A stretch of 29,306 nt of DNA from CAWJEL01 sp964647255 (GCA_964647255.1 CAZYGI010000051.1:1-29306); one strand, 5' to 3'. Shown: positions 19,863 through 27,938, counted from the stretch's first letter. Program-made: numbers and translations. Notes: generated by a model not told the origin, from the sequence alone.

Positions 19863-21461
19863 TCAGCGCCCACCGAACATGTAGGCCAGGATCAGGGCGT
19901 GGACAACTTGCTCCACCGGCGCGCGGTCATCGGTGAAAATCGGCGCGGCGGCTGGGGACGCCGCGATGCGTGCGTTCGGCGCGGCGCGGCGGGCGACTTC
20001 GGCCAACAGCGGGTGGTCAAAAGCCGGCAGATTGGCCGTGAAATCGGCCAGGCCGGTTGGCTGGCGTGTGGCGACAACGAGGCTGTTGCCGAGCGGGCTG
20101 CCGTTGTCCGGCTCATCTATCACATACACGCTCGGAAACACCTGCGTCATCGTCGCCGCGATGGCGTCCACCAGGCTGTAGTCGCTGTGGGTGCGCCCGA
20201 CGTTGACTGCCACCACGCCATCTGCTCCCAATCGGTCGCGGGCCACAGCAAAAAACTCGACGGTCGTCAGGTGGAACGGGATGTAGGGCGGCCGATAGGC
20301 ATCCACCGCGATGAGATCGTAGGGCAAACTGACGGATGGCGCAGGATCCCTCAGCTTCGCGGCTTCGCTGGTTCGCTGTTGCGCCAGGAACCACCGGCCA
20401 TCCGCGGCGACCGCGTTCAAGTTCGGCTCGTTCATGTCGAACCAGGCGCGGCCCGCGGCGATGATCTGGGAGTCCAGCTCAACACCATCTATGGCGATGG
20501 GGCCGTAGGCTTCGGTCAGCAGCTTTGCGGTCGTGCCGGCCGCCAGCCCGATGATGGCGACTCGCTGCACGCGATCCGGGGCGTACGGCGCACGGTTGAA
20601 GGCCGGGGCCAGCAGAAAGTAGTCCCAGATGCCGTCGGCGAGGCCGCCCTGGGGCCGATACACCGAGTGGATGCCCTCGCCTTCGTTGAGCCGCAGTTGG
20701 CGTTCGCCCCCGACATCCACGACCTGGATGTAGTTGTGCGCGGACTCGGTCTCGAACAAGAGCCCGGCGGCAGGCTTGATGGGGCCGGCCGGCCAAAAAC
20801 CGACCACCGCGATCACGCCCAGGGCGATCAGCGTCACCAGGACGCCGCGGCGCCGGCCCCTGCGCAGAAACCCGGCCAGGATCACCAGCAGCAGACTGGC
20901 GCTCAATGTGGCAAAGGTGCGCCGGGTGCCAATATTCGGGATCAACAGCAGCACCGGCAGGAAGCTGCCGAGGATGCTGCCCGCAGTTGAGAGGGCCGAG
21001 ATGCGCCCCGCCACCAGCCCGCTGCCGGCAACATCCCGGATAGCAAGCCGCACGGCAAACGGGCCGGCGCAGCCCAGCAGCGTCACCGGCACGGCGAAGA
21101 GGAGAGCAATGGCAATCATGCTGCCGGCCAGCAGTCCGGCGTTGAAGTCGGCCAGGCCCCGGCTTGCCAGGAGCAGCACCGGGCGGGCGATCAGCGGCGT
21201 CAGGCCGACCCCGAACGCGCCTAGCCCCAGCAGGCGCAGCAGCGTTTCCAGGCGCGGGGAGCGATCGGCGATCCTGCCGCCCAGCCAGTAACCGGCCGCC
21301 AGGTAGAGCAGGATCATTCCGATCAGCGCCGCCCAGACGATCTGGGAGTTGCCGAACCAGGGGTCGAGCAGCCGTGAGGCGCTCAGCTCGACGCCGAGGG
21401 TGGTGAACCCCGCGGTGAAGACCAGCAGATAGAGATAGCCACGTGAAACGTCATCGGACAT
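19863..21461 (-). CDS. Spermidine-synthase-like protein fused to a multi-span membrane domain
   Basis: A 532-residue protein. Residues 1 to about 230 form seven or so transmembrane helices (GYLYLLVFTAGFTTLGVELS, then AALIGMILLYLAAGYWLGGR), resembling the membrane part of fused transporter/spermidine-synthase proteins. The C-terminal part is a Rossmann domain of the SpeE type: VAIIGLAAGTTAKLLTEAYG, then DGVELDSQIIAAGRAWF, and the DAYRPPYIPFHLTTVEFF block that carries the Asp-x-Tyr of aminopropyltransferases. The glycine loop is GLAAGT instead of the usual GGGDG, so true polyamine synthesis is doubtful; another transfer reaction is possible. The ATG at 21461 lies 6 nt after a TATAAT box, so the mRNA is probably leaderless. 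Confidence 0.82.
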   Translation of the reverse strand: MSDDVSRGYLYLLVFTAGFTTLGVELSASRLLDPWFGNSQIVWAALIGMILLYLAAGYWLGGRIADRSPRLETLLRLLGLGAFGVGLTPLIARPVLLLASRGLADFNAGLLAGSMIAIALLFAVPVTLLGCAGPFAVRLAIRDVAGSGLVAGRISALSTAGSILGSFLPVLLLIPNIGTRRTFATLSASLLLVILAGFLRRGRRRGVLVTLIALGVIAVVGFWPAGPIKPAAGLLFETESAHNYIQVVDVGGERQLRLNEGEGIHSVYRPQGGLADGIWDYFLLAPAFNRAPYAPDRVQRVAIIGLAAGTTAKLLTEAYGPIAIDGVELDSQIIAAGRAWFDMNEPNLNAVAADGRWFLAQQRTSEAAKLRDPAPSVSLPYDLIAVDAYRPPYIPFHLTTVEFFAVARDRLGADGVVAVNVGRTHSDYSLVDAIAATMTQVFPSVYVIDEPDNGSPLGNSLVVATRQPTGLADFTANLPAFDHPLLAEVARRAAPNARIAASPAAAPIFTDDRAPVEQVVHALILAYMFGGR

Positions 21462-21467
21462 GCCGCG

Positions 21468-21496
21468 ATTATAGCCGGGGAACCCGCCGGAGACAA
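21468..21496 (-). promoter_or_regulatory. Promoter of the spermidine-synthase-like gene, leaderless
   Basis: On the minus strand TTGTCT (21496-21491), a 17-bp spacer and perfect TATAAT (21473-21468); the ATG at 21461 follows after 6 nt. The -35 overlaps the GGAG ribosome-binding site of the divergent gene. Confidence 0.65.
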
Positions 21497-21501
21497 AGGC
21501 C

Positions 21502-22203
21502 GTGAACCAGGAACAGAATGTCTGGCCGCGCTGGGCGCGCATCCTCGTCGCTGTTGGCGTGATAGTCGCTCTGGTCGCGCCGCTGATCATCTGGCAGGCG
21601 CCGATCCGTATGTTCTTTGCGGAGCCGCGACGGGTTGCGGAGCTCATCCGGGGGTGCGGCGCCTGGGGACCGTTGATGCTGATCGGCCTGTACCTGGCGC
21701 AGGCCATTGTGGCGCCGATCCCGGGCCAGGCGTTGAATTTCGCGGCCGGTTACATCTACGGGATCGGGCTGGGGACGTTGTACAGTTGGATCGGCCAGGT
21801 GCTCGGCACAGCGGCTGCGATGCTCCTGGCGCGCTGCGCCGGCCGGCCGCTGGTCCGCCGCCTCGTCAGCCCGCGGATGTTGGACAAGCTGGATCGTCTG
21901 TCGGCGGGGCGTGGCCTCGGCTTCTTTTTTGCCGTTTTTTTGATCCCTGGGCTGCCGGATGATCTGGCGTGTTACGCTGCGGGCCTGACGTCGCTGCCGC
22001 TCACCGCGCTGCTTGCGGCCGGCGTGGTCGGGCGGTTTCCATCGCTTGTCGCCTCGGTGTGGTTGGGTGCGTACGCGGGCCGGCTGTCATGGCAGGGTTG
22101 GGTCGTCCTCGGGCTGCTGACCCTCGGCGCAGTGGCCTTAGCCTGGCGCTACGGTGAGCGTGTCCAGGACGCGGTGCTGCAGCGTCTTGCGAAAACTCGT
22201 TAA
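21502..22203 (+). CDS. TVP38/TMEM64 (VTT/DedA-like) membrane protein
   Basis: A 233-residue integral membrane protein of the VTT-domain family: an N-terminal span (ILVAVGVIVALVAPLIIW), then PIPGQALNFAAGYIYGIGLG with the conserved re-entrant loop, then GRGLGFFFAVFLIPGLPDDL with the second proline-rich loop, and two more spans. Relatives are lipid scramblase/flippase-like or ion-homeostasis proteins; the specific function here is open. It starts at GTG 21502, 9 nt after GGAG (21489-21492), and is divergent from the spermidine-synthase-like gene. Confidence 0.85.
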   Translation: MNQEQNVWPRWARILVAVGVIVALVAPLIIWQAPIRMFFAEPRRVAELIRGCGAWGPLMLIGLYLAQAIVAPIPGQALNFAAGYIYGIGLGTLYSWIGQVLGTAAAMLLARCAGRPLVRRLVSPRMLDKLDRLSAGRGLGFFFAVFLIPGLPDDLACYAAGLTSLPLTALLAAGVVGRFPSLVASVWLGAYAGRLSWQGWVVLGLLTLGAVALAWRYGERVQDAVLQRLAKTR

Positions 22204-22205
22204 AC

Positions 22206-22240
22206 ATGAGCGCCGGGGCGGCTGGTGCCCCGGCGCTCAT
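22206..22240. terminator. 14-bp perfect hairpin between convergent genes
   Basis: ATGAGCGCCGGGGC (22206-22219) pairs with GCCCCGGCGCTCAT (22227-22240) around a 7-nt loop, 2 nt after the TAA of the TVP38-like gene. The T run is short on both sides. The rest of the gap (22241-22342) is AT-richer and shows no gene. Confidence 0.7.
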
Positions 22241-22342
22241 GCGCAAAGGAGGAGGAAGAATCTGACGTTATCTTAGTCCATCCCTGGGTGTTCGCGAGTA
22301 GTGACGCTTACTATTTCTCCTAATTTAATCAGAAGAATTCGA

Positions 22343-22975
22343 TTACTGGACGGTGATCTGCGCCTTGAGCTTGTCGAAAGTCGCCTGGCCGATCCCCTTC
22401 ACCGACATCAAGTCCTCGATTTTGCTGTATGGCCGGCCGTCAATGATCCGTTGGGCCGTGGCCGGGCCAACCCCAGGCAGTGTATCCAGCTCGGCCAGGG
22501 TGGCGGTGTTGAGGTTGACCAGCTTCCCCGGGCTGCCGGGTGCGATGGTCGGCGCGCCGGCGTCGGACGCGAGCGGCGCGTTGACCGGAACGCTGCGATC
22601 ACCGCTGACTTCGTTTCGGCGCGGCACGTAGACCTGGACGCCGTCCGCGAGGGGAACGGCCTTGTTCACGCGGTCGAGGTCGGCTTCGTCCGTTGCGCCA
22701 CCCGCAGCCGCGATTGCATCGGCCGTGATGCTGCCCGCGGGCAGCGTGTAGACGCCCGGCGCGTGCACCGCGCCCGCGACATCAACGTGCAGCGGGCCGG
22801 GCGTTGGGCTCGGCAGCGTAGTGGGCGTGGGCAACGGTGTGGGCGGCGGCAAAATCTCGATCGAGTTGGCGGCCGGCCGGCGGGTGAGGAAGAGCGCCGC
22901 CCCCAGGATGATCAACCAGACTGCGGACAGCACGATATAGCCGCGCCACGCGGCGATGCGGCTGGGACGATCCAT
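22343..22975 (-). CDS. comEA: ComEA-like DNA-binding competence protein
   Basis: A 210-residue protein with ComEA architecture: a cytoplasmic stub, one transmembrane helix (about residues 11-30, GYIVLSAVWLIILGAALFL), a Pro/Thr linker, an SLBB domain (VDVAGAVHAPGVYTLPAGSI) and a C-terminal pair of helix-hairpin-helix motifs (VNLNTATLAELDTLPGVGPA, then SVKGIGQATFDKLKAQ). ComEA binds incoming DNA at the membrane during transformation. ComEC, the usual partner, is not in the window. The ATG at 22975 follows AAAGG at 9 nt; a start at 23023 would add 16 residues but has no binding site. Confidence 0.87.
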   Translation of the reverse strand: MDRPSRIAAWRGYIVLSAVWLIILGAALFLTRRPAANSIEILPPPTPLPTPTTLPSPTPGPLHVDVAGAVHAPGVYTLPAGSITADAIAAAGGATDEADLDRVNKAVPLADGVQVYVPRRNEVSGDRSVPVNAPLASDAGAPTIAPGSPGKLVNLNTATLAELDTLPGVGPATAQRIIDGRPYSKIEDLMSVKGIGQATFDKLKAQITVQ

Positions 22976-23031
22976 GGCTGACCTTTCCGGGGGAGTCGGA
23001 ACGTTCTCAGCCTGAGCAGGCAAGAGCGGGA

Positions 23032-23063
23032 GCTGTGAGCGAGTGATTTGCCCCGCTCACAGC
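23032..23063 (-). terminator. Hairpin terminator downstream of the slipin gene
   Basis: GCTGTGAGC (23032-23040) and GCTCACAGC (23055-23063) form a perfect 9-bp stem that can be lengthened with mismatches to about 23021-23071. It lies 18 nt past the slipin stop codon and before comEA. Confidence 0.6.
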
Positions 23064-23080
23064 CCTGCTTGATGCCAAAT

Positions 23081-23872
23081 TCAACCTTGCGGCGTCGTCT
23101 CGTTCTTGCGGTCGAGCATCCCGCCGAATGCCCTGAGGAGCTCCAGCGGAACCGGGAAAAGGATGGTAGAGTTCTTTTCCGCCGCGATTTCGGTCAGGGT
23201 CTGCAGGTAGCGCAGTTGGATCGCGGCCGGTTCATGCGAGATCACCTCAGCCGCTTCGGTCAGTTGCTTCGAGGCTTCGAACTCGCCCTGGGCATGGATG
23301 ATCTTGGCGCGTTTCTCACGCTCGGCTTCGGCCTGGCGGGCCATGGCGCGCTTCATGCTGTCGGGCAGCTCCACGTCCTTGACCTCGACGATGCTGACCT
23401 TGATGCCCCAGGGTTCGGTCTGTTCGTCAATGATCTTCTGCAACTGTTGATTGATCTTGTCCCGGTGCGACAGCAGGTCATCCAGATCCGATTGCCCCAA
23501 GACAGAACGCAGGCTGGTCTGGGCGATCTGGAAGGTGGCCCGGCGGAAGTCTTCCACCTTGACGATGGCGTTGGACGGATCAACGACTCGGAAATAGGCC
23601 ACGGCGTTGACCTTGACCGTGACATTATCCTTGGTAATCGCTTCCTGGGCGGGGACGTCCAGGGTCACGACGCGCAAGTCCACCTTCACCATCCGGTCAA
23701 TGAACGGGATGATGAAGAAAAGGCCCGGCCCCTTCGGCCCGATCAGCCGGCCCAAACGGAAGATCACGCCGCGCTCATACTCCTGCACGATTTTGATCGC
23801 TGAGCTGGCGACTGCCATGACGGCCAGCAAGATGATCCCGAGGCTGACCAGGGAATTGAGCAATTGTGCCAT
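23081..23872 (-). CDS. SPFH/slipin-family (stomatin-like) membrane protein
   Basis: A 263-residue protein: a membrane anchor near the N terminus (NSLVSLGIILLAVMAVASSA), then the SPFH/Band-7 domain (EYERGVIFRLGRLIGPKGPG, LFFIIPFIDRMVKVDLRVVT, DVPAQEAITKDNVTVKVNAV), then a charged coiled-coil helix (RAMARQAEAEREKRAKIIHA) and a short tail. Slipins scaffold membrane microdomains and often pair with an NfeD-type protease partner; none is adjacent here. The ATG at 23872 follows a very strong AAGGAGGAG site; a TTG 21 nt upstream is not needed. It has its own promoter and a leader with a short palindrome (23881-23894). Confidence 0.92.
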   Translation of the reverse strand: MAQLLNSLVSLGIILLAVMAVASSAIKIVQEYERGVIFRLGRLIGPKGPGLFFIIPFIDRMVKVDLRVVTLDVPAQEAITKDNVTVKVNAVAYFRVVDPSNAIVKVEDFRRATFQIAQTSLRSVLGQSDLDDLLSHRDKINQQLQKIIDEQTEPWGIKVSIVEVKDVELPDSMKRAMARQAEAEREKRAKIIHAQGEFEASKQLTEAAEVISHEPAAIQLRYLQTLTEIAAEKNSTILFPVPLELLRAFGGMLDRKNETTPQG

Positions 23873-23880
23873 TTCTCCTC

Positions 23881-23894
23881 CTTGTTCAAACAAG
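23881..23894. promoter_or_regulatory. Palindrome in the slipin leader
   Basis: On the minus strand CTTGTT, TG, AACAAG stands directly before the AGGAGGAG ribosome-binding site. It could be an operator or a small hairpin that limits translation; the function is inferred only from position. Confidence 0.3.
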
Positions 23895-23910
23895 TCTACT
23901 GAATGGCCCG

Positions 23911-23939
23911 ATTATACCCCAATTCTGCCCGGACGTCCA
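23911..23939 (-). promoter_or_regulatory. Promoter of the slipin gene
   Basis: On the minus strand TGGACG (23939-23934), a 17-bp spacer and perfect TATAAT (23916-23911). Predicted start is about 23904, giving a 32-nt leader. Confidence 0.6.
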
Positions 23940-23963
23940 TCATCACGACATTTGCGCAATCAT

Positions 23964-23992
23964 TTGACGCCGCGCCTGCTCCGTGCTATCAT
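23964..23992 (+). promoter_or_regulatory. Promoter of the glycosyltransferase cluster
   Basis: TTGACG (23964-23969), a 17-bp spacer and TATCAT (23987-23992) with a TGn extension. Predicted start is about 23999; the 104-nt leader can form a CCCTCC/GGAGGG stem (24030-24063 region). Confidence 0.65.
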
Positions 23993-24102
23993 GGCTCCGC
24001 TTTCCGTGATACTTGATGGGTCATTGCTGCCCTCCCCTGGCGATTTCTGGCCTGTGCGGAGGGTATGTTTTTCTCTCCCCGGGTCGGAGGTTGCCGCAAG
24101 CT

Positions 24103-25212
24103 ATGCACGTCGGTATTGACGCCAGATTGGTTTATCATACCCGAGCCGGCATCGGCGAGTACACCTTACGCTTGACCAACGCCTTGTCTGCCGCGTATCC
24201 TGGTGACCATTTCACCTTGCTGCAAGACAACCGGCAGGCTCAGCCGCTGATCCTTGCTGACAATGTGACCATTGCCCGGACCATTGTGCCCAGCCATCAC
24301 CGGGCCGAGCAGTATCTCCTGCCTTTCGCGGTCAATCGTTTGCAGGCGGACGTATTCCATAGCCCCGATTTCATTCCCGCGCTGCACGCGCGCGGTCCGG
24401 CGGTCATCACCATCCACGATCTGGGGTTCTTAATCTATCCGCATTTCCTGACGAAGGATGCGGCGAAGTATTACGGCCAGATTGACCGCGCTGTGCGCCG
24501 GGCGGACGGCATCATCGCCGTCTCGCAGAGCACGCGCAACGATCTGGTGCGGCTGCTCGGCGTGCGCGATGATAAAATCGCAGTGATTTACGAAGCCGCG
24601 GATCCCTTGTATCGGCCCATGGAGCCGGCGGTGGCGCTTCAGCACGTCCAGGCGCTGTGGGATCTGCCCGAGGATTTCATCCTTTTCGTCAGCACCATCG
24701 AGCCGCGCAAGAACATCGGCGGGCTGCTGCGCGCCTACCGTCGGCTCCGCGACGATTACAAGCTGACGCCGGCGCTGGTGCTTGTCGGCGCGCGCGGTTG
24801 GCTCAGCGACGACATCGAGACGCTGGTAGATAAGCTGGAGCTGCGCTCATACACGTTTTTCCTGGGGCGCGTCAATTCGCCCGACCTGCACTATCTGTAC
24901 AGTGCTGCGCGCTGCCTCGTGCATCCTGCCTTCTACGAAGGTTTTGGGTTGACCCCGCTTGAGGCGATGGCATGCGGCACGCCGGTGATCGTCTCCAACG
25001 TCTCCAGCCTCCCAGAAGTTGTCGGGGATGCCGCCCTGCTGGTGGATCCGCAGTCGGATGAGGAGATCACAGTTGCGCTCTGGCGGCTGTTGACGGATGC
25101 GCCCCTGCGCGAGTCGCTGCGCACTAAGGGCTTGCAGCGCGCAACTGCGTTCTCTTGGGAGCACGCGGCCGAGCAGACGATGGCCGTCTATCACAAGGCA
25201 GCGAATTTGTGA
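24103..25212 (+). CDS. Glycosyltransferase, GT4 family
   Basis: A 369-residue GT-B enzyme. It begins MHVGIDARLVYHTRAGIGEY, a typical GT4 start with a Gly-rich acceptor loop, and contains VITIHDLGFLIYPHF, FVSTIEPRKNIGGLLRAYRR and the nucleotide-sugar motif EGFGLTPLEAMACGTPVIVS (E-x7-E). Such enzymes transfer a hexose (often mannose or glucose) to surface polysaccharide or glycolipid precursors in the cytoplasm; donor and acceptor are not readable. The ATG at 24103 fits the family start and follows CGGAGG at 12 nt; an upstream ATG at 24013 would add an unlikely leader peptide. It is the first gene of a four-gene glycan cluster. Confidence 0.9.
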   Translation: MHVGIDARLVYHTRAGIGEYTLRLTNALSAAYPGDHFTLLQDNRQAQPLILADNVTIARTIVPSHHRAEQYLLPFAVNRLQADVFHSPDFIPALHARGPAVITIHDLGFLIYPHFLTKDAAKYYGQIDRAVRRADGIIAVSQSTRNDLVRLLGVRDDKIAVIYEAADPLYRPMEPAVALQHVQALWDLPEDFILFVSTIEPRKNIGGLLRAYRRLRDDYKLTPALVLVGARGWLSDDIETLVDKLELRSYTFFLGRVNSPDLHYLYSAARCLVHPAFYEGFGLTPLEAMACGTPVIVSNVSSLPEVVGDAALLVDPQSDEEITVALWRLLTDAPLRESLRTKGLQRATAFSWEHAAEQTMAVYHKAANL

Positions 25213-25217
25213 TCCTT

Positions 25218-25260
25218 CTGAGCGTAGGTGCCGGACAACCAGGCGGGACCCGGCGCTCAG
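25218..25260. repeat. REP-like inverted repeat between two glycosyltransferase genes
   Basis: CTGAGCG (25218-25224) and CGCTCAG (25254-25260) are perfect inverted arms, with GCCGG/CCGGC inside. CTGAGCGTAG also begins the larger element at 27742-27861. It fills the 63-bp gap within the cluster. Confidence 0.5.
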
Positions 25261-25275
25261 GTTAGGCAGACTGCA

Positions 25276-26520
25276 ATGGCGCACATCCTGATCCTCGCCC
25301 CGCAATTGCCCGTTCCGCCCCAGGCCCTCACGGGCGCAGTGCAGGGCACGACGATTCGCAACTTCAACCTGCTCGCCGGGCTGGCCAAACACCACACCGT
25401 AGACCTGTTGACCTTTTTTGCGGCCGCTGACGGCACAGCCGCAGAGCAACGGGCCGCGCTCGATTTGCTCGCGCCGTATTGCCGCATGATTCTCGCCGAG
25501 CCGGCGCCGGTGCGCACCCTGTCGCGCCGCGCGCGCGATACGATCCTCAGCCCGCTGCCTGACCTGGCGCTGCGGCTCTCCGCCCCGGTGATGCAGGCGC
25601 ACATGGAGCGGCTGCTGCGCACGCAGGATTACGATGTCATTCAGGTTGAAGGCGTGGAGATGGCGCCGTACGCGGCGCGGCTCGCGGGCGCGACGTCACG
25701 CCCGCGTTTCGTCTTCGACGACCACAACGCCGAATATGTGCTCCAACAGCGCGCCTTCCTCACCGACGCGCGGCGGCCCCGGCGTTGGATCGCGGCCGCT
25801 TATTCGCTGGTGCAGTGGCGCAAGCTGATGGGCTACGAACGGCGCGTGTGCCGCGCGGCCGATCGCGTGGCGGCCGTCTCGGAGGCGGACGCTGCGGCGC
25901 TGCGCCGGCTGGCGCCCGGCCTGGAAGTGGCTGTGGTGCCCAACGGGGTTGACCTGACCTTCAATCGGCCCGGCGTGGTCCCGCCTGCTGAGGGCATGGG
26001 GGAGCACGCGTTGGTCTTCACCGGCAAGATGGATTACCGGCCCAACGTGGATGCCGTCGTCTGGTTTGTGGATACGGTCTTGCCGCTGATTCGCAGCCAG
26101 CTCCCCGGCGTGCGTTTTTACGTCGTGGGCCAACAGCCCCATGCGCGCGTGCAGGCGCTGGCGTCCGATCCGGCGGTAATCGTCACCGGCCGCGTGGCGG
26201 ACGTCCGGCCCTACATCGCGGGCGCGGGTGCTTACGTGGTGCCGCTGCGCATCGGTGGCGGAACACGGCTCAAAGTGTTGGAGGCGATGGCGATGGGGCA
26301 GGCGATGGTCTCGACGCGGCTGGGCTGCGATGGCTTCCCGTTTGAGGATGGCCGCGAGCTGCGCTTCGCCGACGATCCCGCCGGTTTCGCCGCGGCCGTC
26401 GTGGAGCTGCTCCATGATCGGCGCCAGGCGGCTGCGTTGGGCGGCCGCGGCCGCAGCTATGTTGAGGCGCATTTTGGCTGGGAGGCGATCGTGCCGCGCC
26501 TGGAAGCGTTGTACGTATGA
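25276..26520 (+). CDS. Glycosyltransferase, GT4 family
   Basis: A 414-residue GT-B enzyme starting MAHILILAPQLPVPPQ. Family features are FVFDDHNAEYVLQQRAF, the mid-protein switch VAVVPNGVDLTFN, the donor region ALVFTGKMDYRPNVDAVVWF and VPLRIGGGTRLKVLEAMAMG with its conserved Glu. These resemble sugar transferases that use a GGGTRLKxLEAMA loop, seen in capsule, lipopolysaccharide and S-layer glycan clusters. The Shine-Dalgarno is weak (TTAGGCAG). Its TGA overlaps the ATG of the next gene (ATGA), showing coupled translation with the GT9 enzyme. Confidence 0.9.
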   Translation: MAHILILAPQLPVPPQALTGAVQGTTIRNFNLLAGLAKHHTVDLLTFFAAADGTAAEQRAALDLLAPYCRMILAEPAPVRTLSRRARDTILSPLPDLALRLSAPVMQAHMERLLRTQDYDVIQVEGVEMAPYAARLAGATSRPRFVFDDHNAEYVLQQRAFLTDARRPRRWIAAAYSLVQWRKLMGYERRVCRAADRVAAVSEADAAALRRLAPGLEVAVVPNGVDLTFNRPGVVPPAEGMGEHALVFTGKMDYRPNVDAVVWFVDTVLPLIRSQLPGVRFYVVGQQPHARVQALASDPAVIVTGRVADVRPYIAGAGAYVVPLRIGGGTRLKVLEAMAMGQAMVSTRLGCDGFPFEDGRELRFADDPAGFAAAVVELLHDRRQAAALGGRGRSYVEAHFGWEAIVPRLEALYV

Positions 26521-27734
26521 CCGCCGTCCCCGCGCCATCTCAGCCGGGACCGGCCGCGCCTTTTCCAGCGCCGCCCGCCGCATCCGCTCGCTCGGCCAAA
26601 GAGGCCGTTCGGCTGGCCGTGCTGCGCGCGGCGGGCCTCGGCTATCCCCGGCGAGCCAACACGTCCGCGCCGCGGTCGGTGTTGTTGATCCGCCCCGATC
26701 ACCTGGGCGACGTGCTGCTGATGACTCCCGCGCTGCATGCGTTTCGCGCAGCCCTGCCCCATGCGCAAATCACGGCGTTGGTGGGACCCTGGGGCGCTGA
26801 CATCGTGCGCGGCAACCCCGACCTGGACGCGGTCGAAACGTGCGCGTTTCCGGGTTTTGCCCGCGACACCCGGTGGGGCCGGTTAGCGCCGTATCGCCTG
26901 TTGGGCGAGGTGGCCCGACGTCTGTGCGCAGCGGAATACGATGCGGCGGTGATCTTGCGCTTCGATCACTGGTGGGGCGCCTGGCTCGCGGCTGCGGCGG
27001 GCATCCCGCGGCGCGTGGGCTACTCCTGGCCGGAGACGCAGCCCTTCCTCACGGAGGCGATCCCCTACCGGCCTGGCCGGCATGAGGCCGAGCAGAATGC
27101 GACCCTGCTGGCCGCGCTGGCGCCCGGATCGGACAGCACCCTGGGCCCGACGCGCTTTCAAATCTCGGATGCCGACCGGGCCTGGGTTGCCCAACGGTTT
27201 GCGTCCCTGGGCAGTGGCCCTGAGGTCCGCTTAATCGCCATCCATCCGGGCGCGGGCGCGGCGGTCAAGCAATGGCCCGTCGCGGCCTGGGTTGCGGTTG
27301 CGGATCGCCTGGCCGCGCGGCCTGGCGTGCAGATCGTGTTGACCGGCGGCCGCGGCGAACGGTCGTTAACCGCCGATATTGCCGCCCGATTGGCGAGTCC
27401 CGCTGTGGATCTCGCGGGGCAGACCACGCTGGGGCAGTTGGCCGCGCTCTATGCGCGCACTGCGCTCGTGCTCGGCGCCGATAGCGGCCCCTTACATCTG
27501 GCCGTTGCGGCCGGCGCAGCGACCGTCCATCTGTACGGACCGATCTCGCCCGCCAAGTTCGGGCCGTGGGGCGACCCGGCGCGGAATATCGTGCTGCGGA
27601 CAAATTGGCCTTGCGCGCCGTGTGATCGTCTGTATTGGTCGCCGTCCGCTCTGCCGCAGCACGCCTGCATGGCGGCGATCACGCCGGAGGAAGTTCTGGC
27701 CGCAGCAGGCACCCTAATTGGCCTTACGCAGTGA
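26517..27734 (+). CDS. Glycosyltransferase family 9 (heptosyltransferase-like)
   Basis: A 405-residue GT9 enzyme. After a Pro/Ala-rich N-terminal extension (about 50 residues) come RSVLLIRPDHLGDVLLMTPA (the family's first-strand motif with Asp), AIHPGAGAAVKQWP (donor phosphate loop) and VLGADSGPLHLAVAAGAATV followed by HLYGPISPAKFGPWG. These are the ADP-heptose:LPS-transferase hallmarks. Chloroflexota are not known for classical LPS, so another ADP/GDP-sugar and a surface polymer acceptor are more likely. A Cys-rich segment (WPCAPCDRLYW...HACMAAI) near the end is common in this family. It is translationally coupled to the preceding GT4 gene by a 4-nt overlap. Confidence 0.9.
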   Translation: MTAVPAPSQPGPAAPFPAPPAASARSAKEAVRLAVLRAAGLGYPRRANTSAPRSVLLIRPDHLGDVLLMTPALHAFRAALPHAQITALVGPWGADIVRGNPDLDAVETCAFPGFARDTRWGRLAPYRLLGEVARRLCAAEYDAAVILRFDHWWGAWLAAAAGIPRRVGYSWPETQPFLTEAIPYRPGRHEAEQNATLLAALAPGSDSTLGPTRFQISDADRAWVAQRFASLGSGPEVRLIAIHPGAGAAVKQWPVAAWVAVADRLAARPGVQIVLTGGRGERSLTADIAARLASPAVDLAGQTTLGQLAALYARTALVLGADSGPLHLAVAAGAATVHLYGPISPAKFGPWGDPARNIVLRTNWPCAPCDRLYWSPSALPQHACMAAITPEEVLAAAGTLIGLTQ

Positions 27735-27741
27735 TATCCGA

Positions 27742-27861
27742 AGCACCCTGAGCGGAGCCCCGCAGCAGTCCGCGGGGCGTAGCCGAAGGGCGCGGCCATT
27801 GCCCGAAAAGCGTCGCTCCGCATCCTTCGACTACGGGCTACGGCCCTCCGCTCAGGATGCT
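27742..27861. repeat. 120-bp branched inverted repeat (REP/MITE-like)
   Basis: Outer arms AGCACCCTGAGCGGAG (27742-27757) and CTCCGCTCAGGATGCT (27846-27861) pair at 15 of 16 positions. Inside are a perfect hairpin GCCCCGC/GCGGGGC (27757-27763, 27772-27778) and a second stem GTAGCCGAAGG/CCTTCGACTAC (27779-27789, 27824-27834). The whole can fold as a cruciform or multi-branched RNA. It lies between the GT9 and methyltransferase genes; 27862-27938 holds only the next gene's leader. Confidence 0.7.
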
Positions 27862-27938
27862 CCGCTCTGGCTGGATCTCAATATGCGACATTTATTCTGT
27901 GACGGTTCCTGATTCGTCAATTTGAAGGAGCTTTGCCC

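Noticed and set aside
19899..20990. 363-residue rightward frame opposite the spermidine-synthase-like gene
   Set aside because: Gly/Arg/Gln-rich shadow without a ribosome-binding site or any recognisable domain; the opposite strand has consistent membrane spans and a Rossmann domain.
23999..24102. Possible riboswitch in the long leader of the first glycosyltransferase gene
   Set aside because: A CCCTCC/GGAGGG stem can form, but no known aptamer consensus was recognised.
24013..24102. Upstream ATG start of the first glycosyltransferase
   Set aside because: The added 30 residues are Cys/Pro-rich and do not fit the GT4 start; the ATG at 24103 begins the canonical first strand and has CGGAGG upstream.
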